DNA of 64,000 nucleotides, taken from positions 57,463 to 121,462 of the forward strand of contig NZ_FOUI01000010.1 of NCBI RefSeq assembly GCF_900114825.1. Direction: 5' to 3'. The DNA comes from Halopseudomonas yangmingensis (lineage in GTDB: Bacteria; Pseudomonadota; Gammaproteobacteria; Pseudomonadales; Pseudomonadaceae). The position numbers and the translations under genes are program-made. The notes beneath the pieces were generated by a model that saw only the letters and a list, made by a program, of their open reading frames with translations, searched no databases and had not been told where the DNA came from. Numbering within the stretch: the stretch's first letter is position 1; each line of letters opens with the position of its first letter. This document shows, one piece after another, positions 17,988 through 27,544 of this stretch.

Positions 17988-19128
17988 CGACCGCGCCTGG
18001 ATGGCCCGCGCCCTGCAGCTGGCCGAACGCGGGCTGTATACGGTGCGTTCCAACCCGCGGGTCGGCTGTGTGCTGGTCAAGGATGGCGTACTGATTGGCG
18101 AGGGCTGGCATGCCCGCGCCGGCGAAGGACATGCCGAGGTCAACGCGCTGGGCGCCGCCGGCGAGCGCGCCCGTGGCGCCACCGCCTACGTCACCCTCGA
18201 ACCCTGCAGCCATTTCGGCAAGACCCCGCCGTGCGCCGACGCACTGCTGGCTGCCGGTGTCAGCCGGGTGGTGGCGGCCATGCAGGACCCCAATCCGCAG
18301 GTCGCCGGACGCGGCCTGCAACGCCTGCGTGATGCTGGCGTGGAAGTCAGCTGCGGGGTCTTGCAGGCGGAGGCCGAGGCACTCAATCGCGGTTTTATCC
18401 GGCGCATGCGCGGCGGCCTGCCGTGGGTCCGACTGAAACTGGCAATGAGCCTGGACGGGCGCACGGCGATGGCCAGCGGCGAAAGCCAGTGGATCACCGG
18501 CGCCGCTGCCCGCGCCGACGTACAGCGCCTGCGCGCGCGCAGCGATGCCGTGATCAGCGGTGCCGATGCAGTGCTGCAGGACAGCTCGGCGCTGACTGTG
18601 CGCGCCGAACAGCTGGGACTGGAGCCGGCACTGGCAGAGCGCGCCGCCGCCGCGCAGCCGCTGCGGGCGCTGATTGACGGGCGCCTGCGGGTGCCGCTGG
18701 ATGCCCGGCTGTTCCAGCAGCACGGGCCCACCCTGGTGGTCTGCCACCATGACCAGGGGCGTGCCGGCGAATGGCAGGCAGCCGGAAGCGAGCTGCTGGC
18801 ATTGCCGGGCAGCGCAGGCCAGGTCGATCTGCAGGCGCTGCTGGCCGAGCTGGCGCGGCGCGGCTGCAATGAGGTGCTGGTGGAGTCCGGAGCACGGCTG
18901 GCCGGTGCCTTCTGGCAGGCTGGTCTGGTCGATGAGCTGCTGGTATATCTGGCGCCGACCCTGCTTGGCAGCCTGGCTCGTCCGCTGCTGGAGCTGCCGC
19001 TGGCACAGATGGCCGAGGCGCCGCGCCTGCAGATCAGCGAGGTGCGCGCGGTCGGTGAGGACTGGCGCATCACTGCTCGCCCGCAACCGCTCGACGGGCA
19101 CAGCAAGGAGTCCAAAAGCGGCGTATAA
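17980..19128 (+). CDS. ribD: Bifunctional riboflavin deaminase/reductase RibD
   Basis: A 382-residue RibD catalysing the second and third steps of riboflavin synthesis. The N-terminal deaminase has the zinc site HAE (51-53) and [11 protein letters not shown]; the C-terminal reductase (about 148-370) has [12 protein letters not shown] and [16 protein letters not shown] 17980 lies within the end of nrdR, giving an 8-base overlap; GTG 17974 is the alternative. It is followed by an 81-bp gap with small GC-rich hairpins before ribC. Confidence 0.96.
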   Translation: MTDDRAWMARALQLAERGLYTVRSNPRVGCVLVKDGVLIGEGWHARAGEGHAEVNALGAAGERARGATAYVTLEPCSHFGKTPPCADALLAAGVSRVVAAMQDPNPQVAGRGLQRLRDAGVEVSCGVLQAEAEALNRGFIRRMRGGLPWVRLKLAMSLDGRTAMASGESQWITGAAARADVQRLRARSDAVISGADAVLQDSSALTVRAEQLGLEPALAERAAAAQPLRALIDGRLRVPLDARLFQQHGPTLVVCHHDQGRAGEWQAAGSELLALPGSAGQVDLQALLAELARRGCNEVLVESGARLAGAFWQAGLVDELLVYLAPTLLGSLARPLLELPLAQMAEAPRLQISEVRAVGEDWRITARPQPLDGHSKESKSGV

Positions 19129-19209
19129 TGCCGGTTTTTTCGCCGGCAGCCAGTCGCTGGCGGCATTTGCAGCGCCGTACCCGGTACGGCCCGTCACAAG
19201 GGGTTCCCC

Positions 19210-19875
19210 ATGTTCACAGGCATCATCGAGGCGATCGGACGGATTCGCAGCCTGCAACCGCGCGGCGGTGACGTGCGGCTCTATGTACAGACCGGCAAAC
19301 TGGATCTGGCCGACGTCAAGCTGGGCGACAGCATCGCGGTCAACGGCGTTTGCCTGACTGCGGTGGAACTGCCCGGCGACGGTTTCTGGGCCGATGTCAG
19401 TCAGGAAACCATTCGCCGCACTGCGCTCTCCGGTCTGCGCGAAGGCAGCCGGGTCAATCTGGAAAAGGCCCTGACGCCAAGCTCGCGACTCGGCGGCCAT
19501 CTGGTCAGCGGCCATGTTGACGGCGTCGGCAAGGTGCTGTCGCGCCAGCAGGATGCGCGCTCCTGGCATTTTCGCATCGAGGCGCCGGCCGATCTGGCCA
19601 AATATATCGCCCACAAGGGCTCGATCACCGTCGACGGGATCAGCCTGACGGTGAATGCGGTTGAGGGGGCAGTGTTCCACCTCAATATCGTGCCGCATAC
19701 CCTGCAGGAAACCATCATGGATGATTACCAGAGTGGTTCGCTGGTGAATCTCGAGGTGGATCTGATTGCACGCTACCTGGAGCGTCTGCTGCTTGGCGAG
19801 CGGGCCGCCGACCCGCAGGCCGAGGGCAGCATCAGTCTGGACTTTCTGGCGCGCAACGGCTATCTCAAATCCTGA
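19210..19875 (+). CDS. ribC: Riboflavin synthase alpha chain
   Basis: A 221-residue riboflavin synthase: two similar lumazine-binding barrels, each starting with a motif like MFTGIIEAIG and SRLGGHLVSGHVDG. The N-terminal MFTGI and the VNGVCLT stretch are diagnostic. It dismutates two 6,7-dimethyl-8-ribityllumazine molecules to riboflavin. It is named ribC in Pseudomonas and ribE in E. coli. AAGGGG precedes ATG 19210. It is followed closely by ribBA, 22 bp away. Confidence 0.96.
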   Translation: MFTGIIEAIGRIRSLQPRGGDVRLYVQTGKLDLADVKLGDSIAVNGVCLTAVELPGDGFWADVSQETIRRTALSGLREGSRVNLEKALTPSSRLGGHLVSGHVDGVGKVLSRQQDARSWHFRIEAPADLAKYIAHKGSITVDGISLTVNAVEGAVFHLNIVPHTLQETIMDDYQSGSLVNLEVDLIARYLERLLLGERAADPQAEGSISLDFLARNGYLKS

Positions 19876-19897
19876 TCACGGTGCCCCGGAGGGCCGC

Positions 19898-20992
19898 ATG
19901 AAACTCAACAGCATCGAAGAACTGATCGAAGACATCCGCGCCGGCAAGATGGTCATCCTGATGGATGACGAGGACCGCGAGAACGAGGGCGACCTGATCA
20001 TGGCCGCCGAGGCCTGCCAGCCCGAGCACATCAATTTCATGGCGCGCTTCGGCCGCGGCCTGATCTGCATGCCGATGAGCCTGGAGCGCTGCGAGCGGCT
20101 GAAACTGCCGCTGATGGTGCAGCGCAACGGTTCCGGCTTCGGCACCAAGTTCACCGTTTCCATCGAGGCCGCCACCGGCGTCACCACCGGCATTTCCGCC
20201 GCCGACCGGGCGCGCACCGTGCAGGCTGCCGCCGCACCGAACGCCTGCGCCGAGGACATCGTCAGCCCCGGCCACATCTTTCCGCTGATGGCCCAGCCCG
20301 GCGGCGTGCTGGCACGCGCCGGCCACACCGAAGCATCCTGCGACCTGTCGCGGATGGCCGGTTTTGGCGAATCGGCGGTGATCTGCGAAATCATGAACGA
20401 GGACGGCAGCATGGCGCGCCGCCCCGAGCTGGAAGAGTTTGCCAAGCAGCACGACCTGAAGATCGGCACCATCGCCGACCTGATCCACTACCGCCTGCTC
20501 AACGAGCGCACCGTGCAGCGGGTCGCCGAACAGCCGCTGGACACCGAGCTGGGCAGCTTCAATTTGGTCAGCTACCGCGACAGCCTGGACGGTTCCGCGC
20601 ATCTGGCGCTGACCCTCGGCGATATCCAGCCGGAAAACCCGACGCTGGTACGGGTGCATAACATGGACCCGCTGCGCGACCTGTTCATGGTCCGCCAGCC
20701 GGGCCGCTGGAGCCTGCGCGCGGCGATGGCCAAGCTGGCCGAACAGGGCAACGGCGTGGTGCTGCTGCTGGGCAACCAGATGGGTGGCGACGAACTGCTG
20801 CACCATGTGCAGCAACTGGCCGGCAATGAAACGCCGGTGCGTCGCCCGGCCACCTACAACACCGTCGGCGTTGGCTCGCAGATCCTGCGCGATCTGGGTG
20901 TGCGCAAGATGCGCCTGCTGTCGCTGCCGATGAAATTCAACGCCATATCCGGATTCGACCTGGAAGTAGTAGAATACCTGCCCTGCGAATAA
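19898..20992 (+). CDS. ribB: 3,4-dihydroxy-2-butanone 4-phosphate synthase with degenerate GTP cyclohydrolase II domain (RibBA-like)
   Basis: A 364-residue protein. The N-terminal half is a complete RibB ([12 protein letters not shown], the metal-binding and catalytic stretch; GHTEASCDL later). The C-terminal half has the GTP cyclohydrolase II fold, but the zinc-binding Cys cluster is gone: where active enzymes read HxECLTGD and RCDCG, this protein has [17 protein letters not shown] and no Cys. It should therefore make dihydroxybutanone phosphate only, with GTP opening left to the separate ribA at 23601. The start is ATG 19898 after GGAGGG. Confidence 0.93.
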   Translation: MKLNSIEELIEDIRAGKMVILMDDEDRENEGDLIMAAEACQPEHINFMARFGRGLICMPMSLERCERLKLPLMVQRNGSGFGTKFTVSIEAATGVTTGISAADRARTVQAAAAPNACAEDIVSPGHIFPLMAQPGGVLARAGHTEASCDLSRMAGFGESAVICEIMNEDGSMARRPELEEFAKQHDLKIGTIADLIHYRLLNERTVQRVAEQPLDTELGSFNLVSYRDSLDGSAHLALTLGDIQPENPTLVRVHNMDPLRDLFMVRQPGRWSLRAAMAKLAEQGNGVVLLLGNQMGGDELLHHVQQLAGNETPVRRPATYNTVGVGSQILRDLGVRKMRLLSLPMKFNAISGFDLEVVEYLPCE

Positions 20993-21044
20993 CCGCCCCC
21001 GGCGGGGCCTGGCGCTCCGCCTGTTCTTTCAAGAGAGTGACGAC

Positions 21045-21521
21045 ATGACTGCAATCCGCAACATCGAAGGCGATTTCATTGCCACCCAGGGCCGCTATGC
21101 ATTGGTGGTTGGCCGTTTCAACAGTTTCGTGGTGGAAAGCCTGGTAACCGGTGCAGTGGATGCGCTCAAGCGGCACGGCGTGAAGGACGAGGACATCACC
21201 ATTGTCCGTGTACCCGGTGCCTTTGAAATCCCGCTGATGGTAAAGAAGGTCGCTGAACTCAAGCGCTTCGACGCCATCATCACCCTCGGCGCGGTGATCC
21301 GTGGCGGCACTCCGCACTTTGAATTTGTTGCCAACGAATGCACCAAGGGCGTCGGCGCCCTGTCGCTGGAATACGGCATCCCGGTGGCCTTCGGCGTACT
21401 CACCGTGGACAGCATCGAGCAGGCCATCGAGCGCTCCGGCACCAAGGCCGGCAACAAGGGCGCCGAAGCCGCCATGTCAGCCATCGAAATGGTCAGTGTG
21501 ATCAAGCAGCTGGGGGCCTGA
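21045..21521 (+). CDS. ribH: 6,7-dimethyl-8-ribityllumazine synthase
   Basis: A 158-residue lumazine synthase. Family stretches [39 protein letters not shown] and the GNKGAEAA tail are present. It condenses the RibB and RibD products and typically assembles as pentamers or capsids. Its TGA is immediately followed by the GTG start of nusB, so the two are translationally linked. Named ribE in some Pseudomonas annotations. Confidence 0.97.
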   Translation: MTAIRNIEGDFIATQGRYALVVGRFNSFVVESLVTGAVDALKRHGVKDEDITIVRVPGAFEIPLMVKKVAELKRFDAIITLGAVIRGGTPHFEFVANECTKGVGALSLEYGIPVAFGVLTVDSIEQAIERSGTKAGNKGAEAAMSAIEMVSVIKQLGA

Positions 21522-22001
21522 GTGAGCGAGCAGCAGCCACGGCCGACGCGCAGCGCCGGCCAACCCAAGCCGTCTGCCCGCCGCAAGGCCCGCAGCCTGG
21601 CCCTGCAGGCCCTGTACTCCTGGCAGATGGCCGATCAGCCGCTGAACGACATCGAGGCACAGTTCCTGGTCGACAACGACTTCAGCAAGGTCGATGGCGC
21701 CTATTTCCGCGAACTGCTGACCGGCGTGCCGCGTAACCTGACCGAGCTGGACGGCATGCTAGACAGCGTGATCGACCGCCCGCTGCAGGAAGTTGACCCG
21801 GTTGAGCTGGCGATCCTGCGCATCGGCGTCTACGAACTGAGCAAGCGTATCGACGTACCCTACCGGGTGGTGATCAACGAAGGTATCGAGCTGGCCAAGA
21901 CCTTCGGCGCCACTGACGGCCACAAGTACGTCAACGGCATTCTCGACAAGCTGGCCCCGCGCCTGCGCAGTGTCGAGGTGAACGCCGCCCGCCGGCACTG
22001 A
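21522..22001 (+). CDS. nusB: Transcription antitermination factor NusB
   Basis: A 159-residue NusB: an N-terminal Arg-rich tract ([18 protein letters not shown]) for boxA RNA and NusE binding, then the helical core with [15 protein letters not shown] and [30 protein letters not shown]. It acts with NusE/S10 in rRNA antitermination. The start is GTG 21522, directly after the ribH stop. It has an extended basic N-terminal tail of about 18 residues relative to E. coli NusB. Confidence 0.96.
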   Translation: MSEQQPRPTRSAGQPKPSARRKARSLALQALYSWQMADQPLNDIEAQFLVDNDFSKVDGAYFRELLTGVPRNLTELDGMLDSVIDRPLQEVDPVELAILRIGVYELSKRIDVPYRVVINEGIELAKTFGATDGHKYVNGILDKLAPRLRSVEVNAARRH

Positions 22002-22023
22002 TCCCCTGCTGGAGGCAACCGGC

Positions 22024-23010
22024 ATGGCGCTGGGCGAATTCCAACTGATCGAGCGCTTCTTCCGCCAGCCAGCCCTGCAGGGGGCTGGCGATGTCTCCCG
22101 GATAGCCCTCGGCATCGGTGACGATGCCGCCATGCTGGCCCCCACCGACTACAAGCAACTGGTGATCTCCACAGACAGTCTGGTCGAGGGCGTGCATTTT
22201 CCGGCTGACCACCAGCCCGCCGATGTCGGTTACCGGGCGCTGGCGGTGGCCGTCAGCGATCTGGCGGCGATGGGCGCCATGCCGGTCGGCTTCACCCTGG
22301 CGCTGACCCTGCCACAGGCTGATGAAGCCTGGCTGGCCGGCTTTGCCGAAGGACTGGCCAGCGCCGCCGGCGACCATCGAATTGCGCTGATCGGTGGTGA
22401 CACCACACGCGGCCCGCTGAATATCAACGTCACCGTGTTTGGCGAGGTCGAGGCGCGCCGGGTGGTGCGCCGCAGCGATGCCAAACCGGGCGATCTGCTG
22501 TGTGTCGGCGGCAGCCTTGGCGATGCCGGTGCCGCGCTGGCGCTGCTGCAGGGCCAGCCGGCGCCGGCCGCACTGGATCCGGCGGCGCGCGACTACCTGC
22601 TGCAACGCTACTGGCGCCCGCAGGCCCAGTGCGAACTGGGGCTGGAGCTGGCCGGTGTGGCCAGTGCGGCCATCGACCTGTCCGACGGCCTGCTGGCCGA
22701 TGCCGCGCAACTGGCCCGCGCCAGTGGCGTGGCGCTGCACCTGCGCAGCGCCGACCTGCCCTGCTCTGCCGCACTGGCCAGCTGGCCAGAAGCGCAACGG
22801 CGGCAGTGGATGCTCGGCGCCGGCGATGACTACCGGCTGCTGTTCTGCCTGCCACCGGCCAGCGAGCGCTGTCTGAAGGTCTGGGCCAGCCAGGGCTTCG
22901 AGGTCAGCGTGATCGGTGAAGTACAGGCCGGCGACGGCGTCTGGCTGGACCAGCAGCGCATCGAGCAACCGAATGGCTATCAGCACTTCACGGAGTCCCG
23001 GCATGACTGA
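22024..23010 (+). CDS. thiL: Thiamine-monophosphate kinase
   Basis: A 328-residue ThiL of the PurM-like ATPase family, phosphorylating thiamine monophosphate to the diphosphate. Diagnostic: the N-terminal GIGDDAAML metal-binding motif, STDSLVEGVHFP, the ALAVAVSDLAAMGAMP segment and SAAIDLSDGLLADA. GGAGG at 22012-22016 precedes ATG 22024. It overlaps the start of pgpA by 8 bases. Confidence 0.96.
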   Translation: MALGEFQLIERFFRQPALQGAGDVSRIALGIGDDAAMLAPTDYKQLVISTDSLVEGVHFPADHQPADVGYRALAVAVSDLAAMGAMPVGFTLALTLPQADEAWLAGFAEGLASAAGDHRIALIGGDTTRGPLNINVTVFGEVEARRVVRRSDAKPGDLLCVGGSLGDAGAALALLQGQPAPAALDPAARDYLLQRYWRPQAQCELGLELAGVASAAIDLSDGLLADAAQLARASGVALHLRSADLPCSAALASWPEAQRRQWMLGAGDDYRLLFCLPPASERCLKVWASQGFEVSVIGEVQAGDGVWLDQQRIEQPNGYQHFTESRHD

Positions 23011-23491
23011 CAAGCGACAGCCGACACCCGCCTCGGTATGGCGCAACCCGGTGCATTTTCTCGCCTTCGGCTTCGGCAGCGGCGCCATGCCCAGAGCTCC
23101 CGGCACCTGGGGCACACTGGCGGCCCTGCCGTTCGTGCTGCTCTGGCAGCAGTTGCCGGCCGGCGGTTATGCACTGGTACTGCTGCTCAGCACACTGCTC
23201 GGTATCTGGCTGTGCGGACGCACCTCGCGGGATCTGGGCGTACATGATCACGGCGGCATTGTCTGGGACGAGTTTGTCGGCCTGTGGCTGACCCTGTGGC
23301 TGGCACCGCCCGGCTGGGGCTGGCTGCTCGCCGGTTTCCTGCTGTTCCGCCTGTTCGATATTTGGAAGCCCTGGCCGATCCGCTGGGCCGACCGCCACGT
23401 ACATGGCGGGCTGGGCATCATGCTCGACGACATTCTGGCCGGTATCATGGCCTGGCTGGTCCTGCAGGGTGCCGTCCTGCTGCTGGCCTGA
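23003..23491 (+). CDS. pgpA: Phosphatidylglycerophosphatase A
   Basis: A 162-residue integral membrane phosphatase. The N-terminal LAFGFGSGAMPRAPGTWGTLAALP and GGIVWDEFVGLW are family hallmarks; the acidic residues of WDE bind Mg2+. Four hydrophobic helices follow the PgpA pattern. It removes phosphate from phosphatidylglycerophosphate to make phosphatidylglycerol. ATG 23003 lies inside the end of thiL. Confidence 0.95.
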   Translation: MTDKRQPTPASVWRNPVHFLAFGFGSGAMPRAPGTWGTLAALPFVLLWQQLPAGGYALVLLLSTLLGIWLCGRTSRDLGVHDHGGIVWDEFVGLWLTLWLAPPGWGWLLAGFLLFRLFDIWKPWPIRWADRHVHGGLGIMLDDILAGIMAWLVLQGAVLLLA

Positions 23492-23511
23492 GCGTCAGTC
23501 ACTGACAGGGA

Positions 23512-23534
23512 ATCTTGTTATAAAGTAACATTAG
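23512..23534 (+). promoter_or_regulatory. Zur-box-like palindrome upstream of ribA
   Basis: GTTA-TAAAG-TAAC (23517-23529) shows the same exact half-sites and five-base spacing as the box before the DUF2796 operon, with a consensus-like right flank (ATTAG). It lies 72 bp before ribA. GTP cyclohydrolase II is a zinc enzyme, which makes Zur control conceivable. The motif could instead be a plain AT-rich promoter. Confidence 0.4.
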
Positions 23535-23600
23535 CCGCCGCCATCCGGGCAATCCTGCTAAGATGGCGACCCTCGCAATCAGCCTGTTCAGGAGAAAGGT

Positions 23601-24212
23601 GTGGCAGTCACCTTCGTAGCCTCATCCCAATTGCCGACCCAGTGGGGAACCTTCACCATGCACGGCTTCGTCGATGACGAAAACGGCAAGGAGCATGTGG
23701 TCCTGACCATGGGCGATATCGCCGATGGCAAGCCGGTGCTGGGTCGTTTGCATTCCGAGTGCCTGACCGGTGATGCGCTGTTCAGCCTGCGCTGCGACTG
23801 TGGCTTCCAGCTGGAAGCGGCGCTCAAGGCGATTGCCGCTGAAGGCCGCGGCGCCCTGCTGTACCTGCGTCAGGAGGGCCGTGGTATCGGCCTGATGAAC
23901 AAGATCCGCGCCTACAACCTGCAGGATCAGGGCGCCGATACCGTGGAAGCCAACGAGCGTCTGGGCTTTGGCGCGGACATGCGTGACTACGGAATCTGCC
24001 GGCCGATGCTCGAGCATCTGGGCATCCGCAGCCTCAAGCTGCTGACCAACAATCCGCGCAAGGTCAAGGCGCTGGAGGAGTTCGGCATTCCGGTGGCCGA
24101 GCGCCTGCCGCTGCAGTTCGGTCTGAATCCGTTCAACCGCAAGTACCTGGCAACCAAGGCCGGCAAGCTCGGTCATATGCTCGGTAACCTGCACCAGGCC
24201 GAGGCTGACTGA
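23601..24212 (+). CDS. ribA: GTP cyclohydrolase II
   Basis: A 203-residue monofunctional RibA catalysing the first step of riboflavin synthesis. The zinc site is intact: [18 protein letters not shown] provides the three Cys ligands. [13 protein letters not shown] and the nucleophilic Arg/Tyr region also match. It starts at GTG 23601 behind AGGAGA. It complements the degenerate GCHII half of the upstream ribB product. The next gene starts on its last base pair (TGATG). Confidence 0.96.
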   Translation: MAVTFVASSQLPTQWGTFTMHGFVDDENGKEHVVLTMGDIADGKPVLGRLHSECLTGDALFSLRCDCGFQLEAALKAIAAEGRGALLYLRQEGRGIGLMNKIRAYNLQDQGADTVEANERLGFGADMRDYGICRPMLEHLGIRSLKLLTNNPRKVKALEEFGIPVAERLPLQFGLNPFNRKYLATKAGKLGHMLGNLHQAEAD

Positions 24213-24658
24213 TGTTTGATGATCGTCCCCACTGGCTGACCCTGCAGCGCAACTGGCGCATGCAGGTTGGCGCCTCACTGCTGTTGCCGGTCGCCCTGGT
24301 CTGGCTGCTCAGCGAGCAGGCGGCGGCCTGGGAAGAGGCGGCGCTGCCGCTGTTTATTGCCGGAATGGCACTGATTTTTCTGTCGCTGTGGCGTTTTCCG
24401 CATTACAAGCGGGCGCTTATGCACATTGAGGCGACCAGGGAGGCCGATGATGATACCCGCGCCGAGGCCTGGTCTATCCTGCACCGCCAGCAACTGAACG
24501 GCATGCTGGTAGCCAAGCTGCCGGGCTGGGCCGGCATGCTGCATTTTCTCTGCACCGCCGATACCGCCGCCCTGGTGCTGCTGGTGCTGGCCAGCCAGGC
24601 GGTCCTGCTGCTGTATCGCCCGCCAGGCGCCTGGGTTCGCGCGGCGCGGCAGGGCTGA
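24212..24658 (+). CDS. Small integral membrane protein of unknown function
   Basis: A 148-residue protein with three hydrophobic segments (about 20-38, 47-60 and 113-131) and a charged middle (EATREADDDTRAEAW). It overlaps the ribA stop by one base and is probably cotranscribed. A similar gene follows ribA in other Pseudomonas as I recall, but I know no function. Confidence 0.75.
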   Translation: MFDDRPHWLTLQRNWRMQVGASLLLPVALVWLLSEQAAAWEEAALPLFIAGMALIFLSLWRFPHYKRALMHIEATREADDDTRAEAWSILHRQQLNGMLVAKLPGWAGMLHFLCTADTAALVLLVLASQAVLLLYRPPGAWVRAARQG

Positions 24659-24710
24659 GTCGCAAAAACACCCAGCCCCTGTCTTTCCGTGCAAGCACGT
24701 TTGCCAGCCC

Positions 24711-24788
24711 CCAGTACCGGACACGCTGCAAGTACATCCCTGTAAGCTCGCGTCCAGCCATCCCTGGCTGGACACGGTCCGGTACCGG
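24711..24788. repeat. Palindromic REP-like intergenic element
   Basis: A compact nested palindrome. The outer arms are CCAGTACCGGAC (24711) and GTCCGGTACCGG (24777), differing at one base. Inside is a perfect hairpin GCGTCCAGCCA-TCCC-TGGCTGGACAC (24750-24775), though its outermost pair is G/C shifted. The stretch CTGCAAGTACATCCCTGTAA between them looks like a dispersed bacterial repeat I have seen in related genomes, from memory only. Confidence 0.6.
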
Positions 24789-24828
24789 GCACTGTCAACC
24801 GGCCTAAATTACCCAACAACACCGTAAA

Positions 24829-25185
24829 TCAACGCACCCCCGCAGCCCTCAGCGCGGCCGGGGTGAACTGGTTATAGCTCGGCACGAAGTCGTACTGCGG
24901 AGCAGAAACTTCCTCGGTGTACATGCCCAGGGCAATGTAGCGGCCGGCCAGCAGGTCATACAGGGTTTCGATGGCGTAGCCCGGCAGCTTCTCGACATAG
25001 TTGTGAGCCAGGTGGCCCTCGCCTACGCGCCACAGGGTGCCACGACCGTCGTAGTGGTCCGCCAGGTTGATCATCCAGGAGTCTTCGTCAACGAAGAAGT
25101 TACGCTGGGCGTAAATGTGCCGCTGACCCTGTTTCACGTTGCCCTGAACTTCCCACATACGGTGCAGCGCTCGGTTGCCTGACAC
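24829..25185 (-). pseudogene. DUF1329 outer-membrane-associated protein, 3' remnant
   Basis: The last 118 codons of a DUF1329 gene (full proteins are about 430-460 residues). The recognisable end includes RALHRMWEVQGNVKQGQRHIY and DEDSWMINLADHYDGRGTLWR. The frame closes with a stop just upstream of 25185, so the first three quarters are missing. Full-length homologues often sit with DUF1302 genes and lie close to regulators. There is no credible ribosome site at 25185. Confidence 0.8.
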
Positions 25186-25186
25186 G

Positions 25187-25892
25187 ATTTTTCGAGCTTA
25201 TCAGCTGTCAGGCCAGGGCAGACCTGAGCATTGGTGCTCAGGGAGCCACTCTGCGACTGTTGCCGATTGGGCGGCCACATGGGCAGCACATGCAGGCGCT
25301 GCTGGGGGTTTGTGTCAGGCTGGTCGAGTCGCTTGGCGTGATGCGTGAGCAATTGATGCTGCAATTGCCTGCGGGGCAAATCAATGGTGAAAGCCGGTTT
25401 GCCGGTCTGCGCCTGATTGAAGCAGAGGGCTTTGCCCTGCAGTTGAGCCGGCAGGCCCTGGACTGTTGCTTGCCGGGCGCAGCGCCCGTTTTGTTCAATG
25501 GCATTTCTGGAACGCTACGAAACTTGCTGGCAAGCAGAACTGCACTGGATCTGGTTGAGCAGGTCAGACACAGCATGCTCCGACTGCTGTCGACCGGGCG
25601 GTTGAGCGAGGTGGAAATTGCTGTATCCATGGGAATCAGCACGCGGCATCTGAGGCGTCTGCTCAAACAGCAGGGCGCCAGTTATGAGCAACTGCTGGAT
25701 CAGGTGCGCAGAGAAGAGGGGGTGAGACTATTGCAGGACTCGGCCAGGTCACTTACCAGCATTGCCTATGAGCTGGGTTTTCATGAGCCCAGCAGTTTCA
25801 CCCGGGCGTTCCGGCGCTGGACGGGCATCAGTCCCAGTGATTACCGGCGCCAGCGCCAGGATATGCCTGCCGCCAGCCGTCGGTCGGCCTGA
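25187..25892 (+). pseudogene. AraC-family regulator, 5'-truncated
   Basis: The C-terminal part of an AraC/XylS regulator. The last ~100 residues hold both helix-turn-helix motifs (SEVEIAVSMGISTRHLRRLLKQQG; LTSIAYELGFHEPSSFTRAFRRWTG). The preceding ~115 residues look like the end of an effector domain. Full-length members have roughly 320-340 residues; about 100 N-terminal residues are lost at the same point where the DUF1329 remnant breaks. A product could start at the TTG near 25260, but I see no good ribosome site. Confidence 0.65.
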
Positions 25893-26666
25893 TTACAGCC
25901 GCATCTCGATGCCCTGTGCGGCCATAAAGGCCTTGGCCTCGGCGATGCTGTACTCGCCGAAGTGGAAGATGCTGGCGGCCAGCACCGCATCGGCGCCGCC
26001 TTGCAGCACGCCATCGGCCAGGTGCTGCAGGTTGCCAACGCCGCCGGAGGCGATCACCGGGATATGCAGGGCATCGCTGATGGCGCGGGTGACACCGAGG
26101 TCGTAGCCGCTTTTTACACCGTCCTGATCCATGCTGGTCAGCAGGATTTCACCGGCGCCGAGGGCTTCCATCTTCTTCGCCCACTCCACCGCATCCAGCC
26201 CGGTTGGCTTGCGCCCACCGTGGGTGAAGATTTCCCAGCGGCCCGGCTCGCCGGGGGCGGAGACCCGTTTGGCGTCAATCGCCACGACTATGCACTGCGA
26301 GCCGAAACGGTCGGCAGCCTCGCCGACGAACTCCGGATTGAACACCGCTGCGGTATTGATCGAAACCTTGTCGGCGCCGGCATTCAGCAGGTTGCGGATA
26401 TCGCTGACGGTGCGCACACCGCCACCCACGGTCAGCGGAATGAACACCTGGCTGGCCATGCGCTCGACGGTATGCAGGGTGGTGTCGCGTTCCTGGTGAC
26501 TGGCGGTGATGTCGAGGAAGGTGATCTCGTCGGCACCCTGCTCGTTATAGCGGCGGGCAATCTCCACCGGGTCACCGGCATCGCGGATATTCTCGAACTG
26601 CACGCCCTTGACCACGCGACCGTTGTCGACATCGAGGCAGGGGATGATGCGTTTGGCCAGGGGCAT
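25893..26666 (-). CDS. hisF: Imidazole glycerol phosphate synthase cyclase subunit HisF
   Basis: A 257-residue (beta/alpha)8 barrel. Catalytic Asp11 lies in [13 protein letters not shown] and Asp130 in VVAIDAKRV; phosphate sites are TVGGGVRT and IASGGVGN. With HisH it converts PRFAR plus ammonia to IGP and AICAR in histidine synthesis. The start is ATG 26666 ([12 protein letters not shown]). It lies 37 bp downstream of hisA. Confidence 0.98.
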   Translation of the reverse strand: MPLAKRIIPCLDVDNGRVVKGVQFENIRDAGDPVEIARRYNEQGADEITFLDITASHQERDTTLHTVERMASQVFIPLTVGGGVRTVSDIRNLLNAGADKVSINTAAVFNPEFVGEAADRFGSQCIVVAIDAKRVSAPGEPGRWEIFTHGGRKPTGLDAVEWAKKMEALGAGEILLTSMDQDGVKSGYDLGVTRAISDALHIPVIASGGVGNLQHLADGVLQGGADAVLAASIFHFGEYSIAEAKAFMAAQGIEMRL

Positions 26667-26703
26667 GTCAGTTCTCCGGGGTGAAAAGGTTGATTGTCTT
26701 GCC

Positions 26704-27447
26704 TCAGGCGCGATCGCCGTGGCGGTCGCAGAGCGCCTGCGCCTCGGCCACATCCAGCGTGCCTTCATAGATGGCGCGGCCGGTGATGGCGCCGATGATG
26801 CCGGGGGCGCAGGCGTCGAGCAGGGCCTGGATGTCGCCAAGATTGTGGATGCCGCCGGAGGCGATCACCGGAATCGAGGTGGCATTCGCCAGCGCCGCAG
26901 TGGCTTCGACATTGCAGCCCTGCATCATGCCGTCCTTGGCGATGTCGGTGTAGACAATCGCTGACACGCCATCGGCTTCAAAGCGCCTGGCCAGATCAAT
27001 GACCTGGATGCTGCTGACCTCGGCCCAGCCGTCGGTGGCGACGAAGCCGTCCTTGGCGTCCAGCCCGACGATCACCTTGCCGGGGAAGGCGCGGCAGGCC
27101 TCGCCGACAAATTCCGGCTGCTTCACCGCCTTGGTGCCGATGATCACGTAGCTGACCCCGGCGCGCACATATTCCTCGATGGTTTCCAGCGAGCGGATGC
27201 CGCCACCGATCTGGATTGGCAGGTCCGGGTAGCGCCGGGCGATCGCGGTGACCGCCTCGCCATTCACCGGTTTGCCCTCGAAGGCACCGTTCAGGTCGAC
27301 CAGATGCAGGCGCCGGCAGCCGGCCTCGACCCAGCGCGCGGCCATCGCCACCGGATCGTCGGAAAATACCGTGGCATCCTCCATCAGGCCCTGACGCAGA
27401 CGCACGCAGGCGCCGTCCTTGAGGTCAATAGCGGGGATAATCAGCAT
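26704..27447 (-). CDS. hisA: ProFAR isomerase HisA
   Basis: A 247-residue barrel isomerase. It begins [20 protein letters not shown] with the catalytic Asp in AIDLKDG, and has [23 protein letters not shown] (second catalytic Asp) and IASGGIHN. It opens the ribose of ProFAR just before the HisF/HisH step. ATG 27447 is the family start. A 97-bp gap with an inverted AGGCTGA/TCAGCCT repeat separates it from hisH. Confidence 0.98.
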   Translation of the reverse strand: MLIIPAIDLKDGACVRLRQGLMEDATVFSDDPVAMAARWVEAGCRRLHLVDLNGAFEGKPVNGEAVTAIARRYPDLPIQIGGGIRSLETIEEYVRAGVSYVIIGTKAVKQPEFVGEACRAFPGKVIVGLDAKDGFVATDGWAEVSSIQVIDLARRFEADGVSAIVYTDIAKDGMMQGCNVEATAALANATSIPVIASGGIHNLGDIQALLDACAPGIIGAITGRAIYEGTLDVAEAQALCDRHGDRA

Positions 27448-27544
27448 GCTGCGGGGTCCTCGATGCTCTGGCATCGCTCAAGGCTTGAGGCTGAGCGCGG
27501 AGTGGGGCCTTCAGCCTGAAGCGGGGTTAACGGGTTTATTCGGT

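Noticed and set aside
17926..19698. 590-codon minus-strand frame opposite ribD and ribC
   Set aside because: Antisense shadow of two well-identified riboflavin genes.
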